Below, in pieces: positions 32,200 through 43,105 of a stretch of 64,000 bases of DNA. The translations under genes and the position numbers were made by a program. The notes below the pieces were generated by a model, which made no database searches, was not told the DNA's origin, and saw only the letters and a program-made list of their open reading frames with translations. Within the stretch, counting starts at the first letter, position 1, and each line of letters starts with the position of its first letter. Origin of the DNA: Dysidea avara (lineage: Eukaryota; Porifera; Demospongiae; Dictyoceratida; Dysideidae); NCBI RefSeq assembly GCF_963678975.1, contig NC_089285.1, forward strand, positions 10,402,694 to 10,466,693, read 5' to 3'.

Positions 32200-32910
32200 T
32201 TTAGGTATTGCACTGCAAAGAGTGCTTTATTGCAATAAAGTGCTCTTTACGGTGCATTAAAGTACGTACTTTGCGTTGGCGAGATCAAAGCAAAAAGAGC
32301 GCTCTATTTTCCGTAGCGCATTCATATGTGCTATATTTTCCATTTGCATCACAATAAAGTACACTTATGGAAAATAAAGAACAGTTACGCATTGACTGGA
32401 AAATAAATACGAAAACAAGATCACGTGCGTAATCGCCAAAAGTAGCCAAAAGATACTATTTGCTTGTATTACTGCCATTTTAATAAATACTTTCTTACCA
32501 CCCTCCGGACCCAATACTTCAAATCCTCCATAATCCAAGAACTTATATAAATGATATCCTAATCACATACTCCCCTTAGATATAAAATTATTTATAACCC
32601 ATAACTGTACTACATAGACACTTACCGATTGTCTGATGGCTGAAAACTGACGTGGTTTGAATTCATGAAATGGCCGCTCCAAGCAAGACGACAAGAAAGC
32701 ACTCTAAACCAGTTAAAGCACCACTACGCTTATACAATATGAAAATAAAAGCATGAGGGTGTGGGTGAGAGACTAATATAGCACGAGGCGAAGTATTTAA
32801 AGAACTCTTTGTGGGCAATAAAGCACTGTTTGCCCTAAAGTGTACTTTATGAAATTTAAGGTACACTTTTTCCTTTTATCTCGCCCACGCAAAGTTCTAT
32901 AATGCGTATC
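32200..32910. mobile_element. Element with inverted AAGAGTGCTTTATTGC arms
   Basis: The block at about 32215-32385 (AAAGAGTGCTTTATTGCAAT, TTTGCGTTGGCGAGAT, AATAAAGTACACTTATGG) recurs in reverse complement at about 32800-32905 (GGGCAATAAAGCACTGTTTG, AAAGTGTACTTTATG, ATCTCGCCCACGCAAAG). The spacing and arrangement suggest a non-autonomous element of about 0.7 kb whose arms also contain internal repeats. No protein is recognised. Confidence 0.5.
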
Positions 32911-33640
32911 ATAGCACAAAAATTTGTTGGGGTAATATTGATATGTTGATGAAAACACAGGGAGTAGAGATATTTGACCAAGAAAAGAACAAATAAACAA
33001 GAAAACAGTGAAACCTCACTTAGTAGCCACCTCTGGTGTGTCCTTTATAATCCCAATAATAAAGTCACCTTGGAGGCCACATTTAAAGGAAACCCTATAT
33101 TTATTGACAAGTAGCAAATCTCCATGATCAAGATACATGGTAGTGTGTCTTGCGGCCAAGAAAGCCGGCGCGCCACACCGTGAGTATATTTACAGGAAGA
33201 AACAAAATGCTGTTTTTACGCATATGTAGCTCTGTGCTCTCTTTTCGATTTGGAATCATTTTTATACTGCAAACGCCCTCCACCTTCAGGACCCCACATA
33301 CCAAATTTGAGCAAGATTGCTTAACGCAATCATAGCCTTAAAAATTTGGCTTAATTTCTTGGTTTTTGTTTTCCTTTCTTCGTTTAGGGGGCTCGGGGAG
33401 CTTAGATTATTCTTTCCACATACTTTACAAAAACCATTATAAAATGCAAATGTGTAGCTCAATTGTCTTGAGTTTTGTTACACTTTAAGAATGTATTTTG
33501 GCACAATCACATACCAAGTTTGGTGCAAATCTGATTAATATTCATAGAGCTATGGATGATTATTTGTGTTCAAGAAGGCCGACTTGTTGTCATGCCTACA
33601 GGGTAAACCACATATGGAAATAAATTAAAAATCGGTATGC
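32911..33640 (+). repeat. Gene-free stretch with a CCCTCCACCTTC repeat copy
   Basis: AACGCCCTCCACCTTC and CACATACCAAATTTGAGCAA (33270-33315) match the repeat at 9965-10050. The remainder has no recognised exon. Confidence 0.5.
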
Positions 33641-33649
33641 ATATAGGTT

Positions 33650-34045
33650 AACCATCATAGCTCAAACCTTTTGTGGTTTAAAAGAAATCGCATTGACAGC
33701 TACAGAGTTACAAGGCAAAAACCAAACAGCTGCAAATTGTGGGGTCAAAATACTCTAATAGAACAGTCACCGTGGGGTAAAAAATGGTGCATAAAAAATG
33801 TCAGGGAAAAAAGTTACTGACCAGCGTTTGGACCAGGGACCTCCATACTGAACACCCAAATCCTTAACCACTGAACCGCTGCTATCACGGCTGATCATGT
33901 CACTTTATTTCTATTTTATAAATGAAAATTCTAGCTAAAATCTACTCAATAGTCAAGTTCATAATTTCATAGATCTACCAATGGAAAATCTAGATTGTTC
34001 TAGAACATTCTACAAAAATTATGAAAGTATATAGCCATGTTGTGC
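33650..34045 (-). mobile_element. tRNA-headed SINE (copy 1, minus strand)
   Basis: Read on the minus strand: AGCAGCGGTTCAGTGGTTAA then GGATTTGGGTGTTCAGTATG and GAGGTCCCTGGTCCAAACG, a tRNA-like head with pol III box A and box B positions. After about 50 bp comes GGTGACTGTTCTATTAGAGT, the dispersed motif, then TTTTTGCCTTGTAACTC. Upstream TGTTCTAGAACAATCTAGAT is shared with the plus-strand copy at 40065-40440. Box B here is partly decayed. Confidence 0.7.
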
Positions 34046-34149
34046 AGCCAAGTGCAGCCAGTGTGGGCGGGTGATATACACGTTTTACGGAACCAGAAAA
34101 TGCCATTTTCATGCATCCATTGCAGCCTTTTCACAGGTGAGACACAGCC

Positions 34150-34620
34150 TTCGATATGCAGCAGCTAATAATAAGGATGGAGCTCGTGTAGACGTTTATG
34201 CTTCAGGATTCTGGGGAGGTTAGCAAAAACATCTGAAGGCATTTTTAATGTCAAAGTTAAAGCTATTGCACCTTCATATCGTGGTACCCAAGTAGCTATC
34301 CTCACCATAGTTTATCGACGTTTTGAATGTGAGAAACAACAGAAGTATGACCAACAAAATTGAGATGGGTTCTTTTATCCCACTTGTATTTTCAACATAG
34401 TGGTGGTATGGGTCATGCTGCTCAGTGCTGTATTTTACAGAAGACTTGCTCTCCTTGTCTCTTCAGAAGGAGTAGTGTCATATAGTTCTGTGTTGTCAGG
34501 GTGGTGGCAAGGGGTGCTGGTAACCCTGGGAATAATAATAAAAAAATTTTCATGTATCCGTAGCTCCATAGTGCTTGAACAATATAATTAACTATAGCCT
34601 TCTTCATGCTAGGGCATCTC
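34150..34620 (+). mobile_element. Decayed retroelement-type fragment
   Basis: The stretch contains KDGARVDVYASGFWG, and further on VYRRFECEKQQKY and SGGMGHAA, all recalled from the C-terminal region of the same retroelement-like family seen at 309-563 and 2080-2420. It is an old, broken copy; the family is not assigned. This may be the longest of the three fragments. Confidence 0.5.
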
Positions 34621-34805
34621 CCGTTCCTAGTTTGAGTCGAATCTTCCCAGCTATCATTTGGGGTATATGCACCTTCAAAATTCATCTTATAATTTCATTT
34701 CTTCATATAGCCACGCAGTGTTCGATGATTCCTGTAGTAAAGAGAAAAAGCTAAAAGGAATTATCAAGGTCAACCATTGGCTGGCCTTGGTACTTGCGAT
34801 TACTG

Positions 34806-35032
34806 ATATCTGCACTAAAACAGCCAAACTGTGAAAATAGGTGTGGCCTTAAAAAGTCTGGGTGAAAAAAGTTGTGAAATCAAAGGTGACGGCCATCAAA
34901 TGGTTGCAATGATGTTAATGCTAATAGCATTAACATCATTGCAACCATTTGATGGGTGCAATGATGTGAAAATAGGTGCGGACTTTTTAAGGCCGCACCT
35001 ATTTTCACAGCTTGGCTGTTTTGTGCAGATAT
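34806..35032. mobile_element. 227-bp palindromic MITE with perfect 61-bp core
   Basis: The ends ATATCTGCACTAAAACAGCC and GGCTGTTTTGTGCAGATAT are inverted. AAAATAGGTGTGGCCTTAAA pairs with TTTAAGGCCGCACCTATTTT. The centre (34894-34954) is a perfect palindrome, 30 bp each side of one base (CATCAAATGGTTGCAATGAT to its mirror). Related copies are at 39053-39874 and, as a half, at 8106-8222. A second shorter copy of part of the arm follows the core (GGTGCAATGATGTGAAAATA). Confidence 0.88.
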
Positions 35033-35648
35033 GCTTTACTGTAAAAGATCGGGCTATACATCTTTTCTGTGTGTTATACTCTATTGTTCTTGTTCTTGTA
35101 GAGTGTGAATAATGCTGCTGTTTAATATATAGTTTTACCACATTTGCTGTTGTAATAGATAGTAATTGTTAAATAAACAATCGGACGTTTCTTCAGACAA
35201 GCACTGTTGGTAGCCATGGCACAAAAAAAACAATTGATTCATGGGTGATTATGTCACTTTGTATTATCGATTGTGTAGCATCACCAATAAACTAATTCAG
35301 GCATTCAAGTTGCATCTTGCAATCAGGGTTTTTGATAAGTATTTCACTCTGAGCCAAACTGGCCCAACCCAGACATCTACTGCTCCACCAGTAGTATACC
35401 ACTGGGCCAATCAGCTTATGTTTGATGTGTATTAGTCACAAAGCTGGACTAGTACTGAGAAAATTGGAGCAGAAGCCATGAGTTGTGTGGGTCATTTTGT
35501 GTTAAAACTGGGCCAATGGAGCGCCATATTGCCTTATCAAATACCCTGCTTGCAATGAACAAAAACAATTTTATCCATAATGTTTGTTCTCCCTAGAAAC
35601 ATGCTCACTTTCTTATAACAAGGAGCTGTTGTCAATACACTTTGTGTG
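35033..35648. other. Upstream flank of MFSD8-like copy B
   Basis: Probably promoter and 5' UTR. TTGTTCTCCCTAG at 35584-35596 looks like a 3' splice site, so a non-coding first exon is possible. A sequence equivalent to the N-terminal coding exon of copy A was not found here. Confidence 0.4.
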
Positions 35649-38600
35649 ATGATGGAGGCTAGAAGGGAGCAGCGCAGGAGGTACCTCTCCTTGGGGATCA
35701 TGATATTTAGCATGCTGGGATGTTCTATTGGTTAGTGTATGTGCATGTGTGAGGACCGTGTTGTATTTGTAGTGTGTGTAGAGTAAATAGTGCTCAGTCA
35801 CAGTGGTCTGCATTTGTGTAGATGATTTGTGTATGTGATATTATTGGAATGTGTTGTTATTTCAACAAAGTTATACAGTTATCAGTACTGTTACATCTTA
35901 CAGGATTTTCCATCATATTTGGATCAGTTTGGCCTTATTATCAAAAGGTCAGTGATTGATTGAGTGTGTAGGATGTGTTAGTTGTTGACATCAGTTTGAA
36001 GGACAAAATTTGTATGTCCATCATATAAACATTTGCTCATATGTATACACATACTTGTACATGCACAGTATATGGAAATACTCTAATAGAACAGTCACAT
36101 GTTATTACTTTTTGCATTTACAGTTGCTGTTCTAGAAGTCCAAACTATGCCATGCAGGCTTAAATGTTACTTCCTACACAGATTGACCATTCAGCTTCAA
36201 AGTCCTTCCTTGGTTTTATTGTGGCATCGTTTAGTTTTGGTCAGTTGGTAACATCACCACTGATTGGGATGTGGTCAAATTATCGGCCGATCAAGGAGCC
36301 CCTGATTATAACACTGCTCATCTCCACTGGAGGGTACCTCATGTACGCTTATGCTGGAGCCTTTGAACATGCTGGCAAATGGGTGTTGATAACTAGCAGG
36401 TTTATTATGGGACTAGCTGCAGGTAAATATGTGTACTGTAGTACTCTATATACTGTGCATTTCCCATTGTGTACCATTGTAAACTCATTGGTGCCCATCT
36501 ATTTAAAAAGACCACCTACTTGTAGTGGCCACCTTTAGTAGGTCCGAAACATAGCGAGGACATAAATAGTAAGCCTTACTCATTTTTTTTCTCTTTATCC
36601 TATATGTGGTCGGGGCATCATTTGTATTTTTGTTTTTGTGTGTTCTAGGAAATATTGCTCTGGCAAGGTCGTATATGGCAGCTGCTACCATGGAAGCAGA
36701 GAGGAACACAGCAATGTCCTTGTTGGCCAGTATGCAAGCACTTGGCTTCATCTTAGGACCAGGTGTGTAGTGTGTGTGTGTGTTTTAGTGTAGTGTAGTG
36801 TGTATGCTGTAGTGCCTGGTTCCTATGTTCTCCATAAAAATGCATTATTGTGTTGTCGTTGATCATGTATACATTATACTGAACTCACACCCTTCATAGA
36901 CAGTGTACACTTGTGTAGGTGAGAGCATATCACCTACACAAGTGTGGAAACATACATTTATATAAACAAACTTCACAAATTGACTGGTTTAAATTTGAAA
37001 TAAATTTTCACATTTTTTGACACTCAGAAGTTTTCATGATTTTTTCAGTTTGTGAAACATAAAGATTTGTTTCATATAAACATTTTTGGATACATAATGT
37101 ATTGTTCGTCATGTTACTCTGTTGTATTTGCAATAGCAATTGGTTTACTGTTCCAGCCACTGGGTGAAGATGGGGTAGAATGGAGCAGTATTAAGCTCTA
37201 CTTCAACCTCTACACTGGTCCAGGATTTCTTGGTGCCATCTTGAGCATCATCAACATCTTAATGGTCATCTTCTTGTTCAAGGAATATAACTTACAAGGG
37301 ATCAAGAGGAGGCTACATCTCAGTAGACTGTGTTGTTATTGTGTGTACAAGGGAGAAGAACACAGGCCTTTAATTGACAGGGAAGTTAATGGTGAGTTGT
37401 GTATGGACAGTCTTCATACTTTGAAAGTCAGATTTTGCATCATGCATGATAATTTGTACAAAATTATCTCATAGCTGTCATTGTCATCCCTCACATGTTA
37501 TAGCCACATGGCTGTTGATATGAATGTTGTAGTAGTTAAGTGGTATATGTATTATAAGCATGTTGATACTAGACTTTATTCACTAAATTTCTGTGTCAAA
37601 ATATTTTATACATACAGTACTTCCTGATCCTTATAGGTGAAGATGGAGGGAGGGATGATCCTGGACCATTATACCATTATGACCACATTGCTGCTTGGTC
37701 TTCTATTATCATATTCTTCCTTGTACTAATTGTGTTTGCTGTGATAGACACGTGAGTTGATACCCAGTATGTGTGAATAATAGATTGTGCCTTTGTAGTG
37801 TTGTATGTATGTCTGTGTGTGTGTGTGTGGTGTGTGTGATACATCAGTGATAAGGGTAGTGTAAATAATGAAAAATGTCCTCTTCTATGTGTGTAGTGTG
37901 TTAGGCTAAACACAGTAACTCATCAAAGTACTAAATCACTCTAATAGAACAATCGGTGTACTCATTATTCCTGTATAGCTTGTTGACACCGATGGCTGAG
38001 GATGAGTATGGTTGGAGTGGAGAGAAAGCAACTTTTGTAGTGAACCTTCTGTCAGCCATCAATGCTGTCTTGTCTGTTTTGTCCTTCATGAGCACCAGGT
38101 TCATCCTCAAATGGTAAGTGACATATGACCAATACAGTATACACCTGTACTGTGGTCATGTGTACAGAGTAGTGTTCATTGTAATATTGTAAGCCCCTTG
38201 GATACACTCACTATCTATATATAGTATGGTACGCAGATAACTTTATAACACACATAGTAGGTACTGCATACCCAGAAATTTTTGTGGTATGTATATTTCA
38301 CAGTTATGTCCTTAGTCAGGATTTTCACATTTTAAATTTCACGGATGCCTATTGGGCCATAACTTTCGTGTTTTAAATTTCATGGATTACTGTTGTTCTA
38401 TTCTATTGTTCTCAATTACACAGCTACGAAGGGTCTGCTTTCATAAGTTGATATTTACTTCAATCATCATACAGATTGCTAAACCGAATCTGAACCAAGT
38501 AGCACAGTACCAGCAATCTCTGTACGAGGCATACTAGTAGTCTATACTCTTGTAGTAGGCCAGCTTCTTTTGTGAGCCACGCCCACTTTGAAATTGGGAA

Positions 38601-41267
38601 TGTGTGATAACGTTTGTAGGTATAAGTGGAGTCCACATATGCCTACAATACTAGGGAGCCACACTAATTTATTAGTAAGGTGAGTTGAAGTTTGTAGGAC
38701 ACATATAAATTTTCATGTGATAAAATTTCATGGCAATTTTACTAACTGTGAAAACCGTGAAAATTACGTACCACGAAATTTCTGGGTATGCGATATATCA
38801 TAGACCACCCATGACATGCAAGCAGCAATCTAGGTGCTCACACAGGTAATTCTCTTTTCCTCACAGTGTTCCAGAGAGGGTAGTGTTTATAGGTGGATTG
38901 ATCCTCATGATTGTTGGCATGGTGATATGGCTACCCTTAGGGCCTGATAAACCACCCATCCAAATGACAGGTTTGGTTCCTTAATGGTGTATGTGTGTTT
39001 GATAGCTGCTTTAATTATCATCCTCCTATCAAGAGCTTCACAGTAGATAATTATCCACACAAAAACAGCCAAGCTGTGAAAAAATGGTGCTGCTTTAAAA
39101 ATCCTGGGTGAAAAAAGTTGTGAAATCAAAGGTGATGGCCAAGAAATGGCTGCAATGATGTTAATGCTAAAAAAGTTTAATAATGGCTGTGTACATTAGT
39201 GTTGCACCGATAATCGGTTCAATAATCGGTATCGGGCCGATATTGGCTACTAGCCGATTAATCGGTTTTGATTAAATATCAAGGCTGATGTTAATCTCCA
39301 CTGCGCTGTGTAGTATAATGATGTGGGGGAGGCTAGACATAAGTTATTTGGCATTTTAATTAAGTTATGTGTTAATGGTTTAGCAAGCCATGCCCATAAT
39401 AAACTGTCAGGGTTTAGGCCATGCCCAACAATAAACTGAGGTTTTTAGGTTTCTATGTAGTACCAGCCACTTGTCTCAACTGTATAGCAGTAGTAAAATG
39501 TACTTAAAACCTGTTTACCATGAGTAACTTTTACTTGTGGTATACATCTAACTTTACATTTTAGCCTAGAATGAGCTGTATATCAATGGTTATGTCACTA
39601 ATATGAGCCATTTAATAATGATGAGATGAGTGTTAGTGTTATTAGTGTCTATCGGATCGGTTATCGGTATTGGCTAATTCTGTTGCTTAACATCGGTTAT
39701 CGGAATAATCGGCTAATTTGGATATCGGTGCAACACTAGTGTACATTGTTAAAATTTATTAGCATAACATCATTGCAGCTATTTCTTGGCCACCACCTTT
39801 GATTTCACAACTTTTTTCACCCAGGCTTTTTAAAACAGCGCCATTTTTCACAGCTTGGCTGTTTTTGTGTGGATTTCACTTCTTTTTGTACTTTATAAGG
39901 CAGCCCATGGCTGAGTTTGAGGTTTGTTTTCACTCACATTTCTGTAGATACAATGATGATTATTGAAGACAAACTTATAAATGTGTTTCATTGCATGATT
40001 TAATTCAAAATTTGATAATATTATTGTAATACTATAATAGAGTGCACATTTTTTGAGAACTTTTAATAGAACATGCATAGAATGTTCTAGAACAATCTAT
40101 TGCTAGATCTATGAAATTACAAACATTTGATTAGAAACTAGAAATTGCATTTATAAAATTGCATTTATTAAAGCAGAAATTATGTGAGGTGGTAAGCCAA
40201 GGTAGCAGTGGTTCAGTGGTTAAGGATGCAGGTGTTAGGTATGGAGGTATCTGGTTCGAACTCTGGTAAGGTTTTGTTTTCGACATTTTTTGTACTAGTG
40301 GTGACTGCTCTATTAGAGTATCTTGATCCCATGATTTTACACTTGCTTGGTTTTTGCTTTATAACTTTTTGCTGTAACTCTATTGCTATTCAAACTATCA
40401 AAAGGCACTGCTATCATCCTTAGCAAAAATCCTACTAGAAGTCCTCCAGTCATAATGCACATAGTTTATATTCATGTGTAGCTTGATCAAGTATAATACA
40501 ATAGTCACATCAGTGGAAACACTTTCACTTTTGTAGTGGTCTATCCAATCATACAGTAATGTATTTCCTTGGTTAAACGCTGCACCTGTAATAGTCTCTG
40601 CGTTGTATATAGTACAAGCTTATCTTATCATTTAGTTACTTTATTATATTGTTCCTCTTCTCTTGATAGATGTACTAAGCAACTACACTGGTGATCCACT
40701 AGATAACAGTACTAGTAAACTGGGTTGTGATTATCACAAACAGTCATGGTGTTTGGACCAGCCAAAGATCTACTTGTTCCAATATGTTGTTGGTCTGTAC
40801 ATCCTCACACCGGGCTACTGTGCCAGCAGCTTAATCTGTTATACCATGTTCTCTAAGATATTGGGACCCCGACCACAGGTAATGTGTGTGTAGTGTGTAT
40901 GTGTGTAGTGTAGTGTAGTGTCAACATACTTTACTGGTCACTACTTCATGTACTCATTTACTGGTGTCACTTCTAGGGTTTGATGATGGGTTTCATATCA
41001 GCAGCTGGTAGTGCAGGTCGTACAGCAGGACCATTACTACTGGCTAATGTGTACTACACTAAAGGACCAAGGACTACATTTATAATGTGTATTGGAATAA
41101 TCAGTGTAGCTCTAGCCACTCTACTGATCTTCTACCGAAGAATGATCCCTTATTCTACATTCAGACAGAAGCACAGTACAAGATTAAAACTGTTAGTTAA
41201 TTTAAACTCAGATTCTGCAGTACAAGATTCAGCCATAATAGACAAGTCCAATAATAATAATATATAG
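35649..41267 (+). CDS. MFSD8: MFSD8/CLN7-like major facilitator transporter, copy B
   Basis: Ten exons: 35649-35730, 35904-35947, 36182-36422, 36649-36762, 37137-37391, 37637-37751, 37979-38113, 38867-38970, 40670-40878 and 40977-41267; 529 aa with all phases closing. Every intron matches one in copy A in position and phase, and exon lengths of 44, 241, 114, 135, 104 and 209 are identical. It is a lysosomal-type MFS protein with SPLIGMWSNYRPIKEPLI, GNIALARSYMAAAT and SKILGPRPQG, and the lumenal loop with NYT/NST sequons and the Cys pair. Compared with A it lacks the first coding exon, starting at MMEARREQRRRYLSL (a stop in frame at 35616 bars further extension). The loop after TM6 differs in length and sequence, and it has a longer C-terminus. 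AATAAA lies at 41384. Intron 8 holds nested MITEs and a SINE. Confidence 0.9.
36073..36101 (-). repeat. Copy of the dispersed motif in intron 2 of MFSD8 copy B
   Basis: AAATACTCTAATAGAACAGT followed by CACATG is the reverse complement of the ACTGTTCTATTAGAGTAT form. Confidence 0.65.
37935..37957 (-). repeat. Copy of the dispersed motif in intron 6 of MFSD8 copy B
   Basis: CACTCTAATAGAACAATCGG, 22 bp upstream of the exon 7 acceptor region. Confidence 0.55.
39053..39874. mobile_element. Palindromic MITE (AACAGCCAAGCTGTGAAAA family) split by a hAT-type MITE
   Basis: The left arm (39053-39174: ATCCACACAAAAACAGCCAA, GGGTGAAAAAAGTTGTGAAA, TCAAAGGTGATGGCCAAGAA) and the right arm (39745-39874) are long inverted copies and belong to the same family as 34806-35032. 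The centre is occupied by an independent element at 39197-39738 that carries its own target duplication, so this host inserted first. It lies in intron 8 of MFSD8-like copy B. Confidence 0.85.
39189..39746. mobile_element. hAT-type MITE with 8-bp target duplication
   Basis: The element body (39197-39738, 542 bp) starts TAGTGTTGCACCGATAATCG and ends TATCGGTGCAACACTA: a 16-bp perfect terminal inverted repeat within longer imperfect, CGAT-rich subterminal repeats. It is flanked by the direct 8-bp repeat GTGTACAT (39189-39196 and 39739-39746). An 8-bp duplication with this kind of end is diagnostic of the hAT superfamily. No transposase is present, so it is non-autonomous and was moved in trans. 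Confidence 0.92.
40050..40440 (+). mobile_element. tRNA-headed SINE (copy 2, plus strand)
   Basis: The tRNA-like head is at about 40200-40270: GTAGCAGTGGTTCAGTGGTT (box A region) and CTGGTTCGAACTCTGG (box B, matching GGTTCGAANCC). After about 45 bp comes GGTGACTGCTCTATTAGAGT then ATCTTGATCCC, the dispersed motif. Flanking blocks (TGTTCTAGAACAATCTA near 40090; TTTTTGCTTTATAAC near 40360) match copy 1 at 33650-34045 in opposite orientation. No mature tRNA structure is evident, so it is a SINE rather than a tRNA gene. Confidence 0.75.
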
Positions 41268-42524
41268 TACCTACTACCACAGCCAGCTATCTGCTATATC
41301 AGCAATATTATTTTTAATGAATCAGTCCTATTGTAATTCATCCCATAATGATCACAATCATTAACTGTTGTATCACTTATTATAATAAAATGATTTATAG
41401 TAATTCAGTGACACAGCCGAGGATGAGCCTGGATGCCACTCCAAATAAATTGTCTGTTTCCCATCGTAGAACCAGGCATATTTTCATGCGGGCGGGCAGT
41501 CCATTCCACAATAAGATTAGCAGCTTTTCAAGCCATTATTTACCTGGCACAACCATAAAAAGCTGCATAAAAGCAAGTTGCAGAAATAACACAAACTTGT
41601 GCCAACTTGATAGCACTGCTGGCATGTAAGCTGACACTGTTTCAAGACTGCTTTTACTGAGCCTGTACAGAATGCAAAATAATTGGAAAATAATGGATGA
41701 GTACGGAATAAGAACTGCCAGTAACCAGATGCGGGAGGTGGACAGGAAACTGGAGTGGAGCTACTAACCTGCAGTGTAATACAGTAGTACTGTATTGTTC
41801 ACACAGGTGGCAGTATTTAAATGTGACTAGACACATGAAACATTCAAGTAGTTAGTTTATTTACCTTTTCACTCTTCTTTCCATGTTTTCTCCAGCTTCA
41901 TATAAAAGTACTTTTGAGTTCTGTGCAAGTGTCATCTTCACTGACCAATACATTTCACTGTGATCCTTCCCTAACCCTGAAGAGAGATCAAGTATGTGTC
42001 CGTGTTGGGCTAAAGATGTTCAGCACAGCCTTGATGAAAAGTTTCTATGTTTGTATACAATATTTTATATCAACAGATGTTTCATATGGTGGGATAAGAC
42101 TGTGTGTCAATAACTTCATGTAACAAATAATTGTACAGCCTGCTGTTGAGTATGGCTTTCTTTTTGTACCTGTTTGGTATACTTAACATTTTCCGTATAG
42201 GGGAGGGTATTAAGATGCCACAAACTATTTTTTAAACACACTACTGTAAGACTAATTAGGGTTTCCATTAGGGTTTCCATTAGGGATAAAGCTGAAACAT
42301 ATCTGTATTATCCAGACATCCTTCAATATTAGAATAGTAATTTGAAGCTATAAGGATAGTTGCACAGTTTCATGATGATTTTCTTTGATACAAAGTCTAC
42401 ACTGATTCGGTTATTAATGTTATACCACAATTTCCAATCATATACAAACACTATGTTTGCTTCTAGTCTAAATTATGAGTAGCATGGCAAAAGTTTTTTA
42501 TAGTGTCACTATCTGCAGATAGAG
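41268..42524. other. Gene-free stretch downstream of MFSD8-like copy B
   Basis: It starts with the 3' UTR of copy B (AATAAA at 41384). TTTCATGCGGGCGGGCAG at 41482-41499 echoes CCATGCGGGCGGGTGACC near 313-330. No exon is recognised; GGGTTTCCATTA is directly repeated at 42258-42281. Confidence 0.45.
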
Positions 42525-42782
42525 AGAAATATTGTAAAAATATAGGAAGGTGTTTCTTTTTGTTGTTTCTGGTAATATTTTCACACAGACTGAAAGTACT
42601 AATTTACAATTGAAATATTTGCAGCCTCAACATCACACACTTAAGGTTATCATATGACCAAAAATACCAATAATGGATGATTTAAACCAATAACCTTCTG
42701 CTTCACCTCTTCCCCACAAACTGCAGCTGATTATATGTGAGCCCTACACCATAATAATGAATTTAATGAAAACCTAAAATCA

Positions 42783-42826
42783 AGAGTTCATAATATTGTA
42801 TATTATAAACTCTTGCTAAAATGCAA
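42783..42826. repeat. Short AAGAGTTCATAATA hairpin
   Basis: AAGAGTTCATAATATTGTAT and ATTATAAACTCTT form a tight palindrome, the third member of the family at 6449 and 18862. Confidence 0.65.
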
Positions 42827-43021
42827 TGATTTTTCAATAAGCTGTCCAATGTAGCGGGGTTAGTGAATTCCTTGATCAAGGATGCGGCGATTATGCCAGC
42901 ATAATTTCGGGCATAATGGGAATCAGGAATTATGCTAGCATTTTGAGGTGATTATAAAGTAGGAAAATCTGCAGATTAAACAGAAGTAGGAAAATCTGCA
43001 GATTGCACAATTCTGTTTAAA

Positions 43022-43105
43022 AATCGAGATACTCTAATAGAGCAGTCAGAAACTCTAATAGAACAGTCACGGGGTTGTTTACTCTAATAAGGCAGTCACA
43101 TGGAA
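43022..43105 (-). repeat. Cluster of three dispersed-motif copies
   Basis: ATACTCTAATAGAGCAGTCA, then AACTCTAATAGAACAGTCAC and TACTCTAATAAGGCAGTCAC lie head to tail at intervals of about 25-32 bp. This is the only tandem arrangement of the motif in the window. Confidence 0.75.

Noticed and set aside
40200-40270. Functional tRNA gene
   Set aside because: Pol III box-like sequences are present, but no acceptor-stem pairing is evident and a second diverged copy exists, so a SINE head is the better explanation.
41348-41629. 93-residue ORF downstream of MFSD8 copy B
   Set aside because: It overlaps the 3' UTR and shows no recognisable domain or codon pattern.
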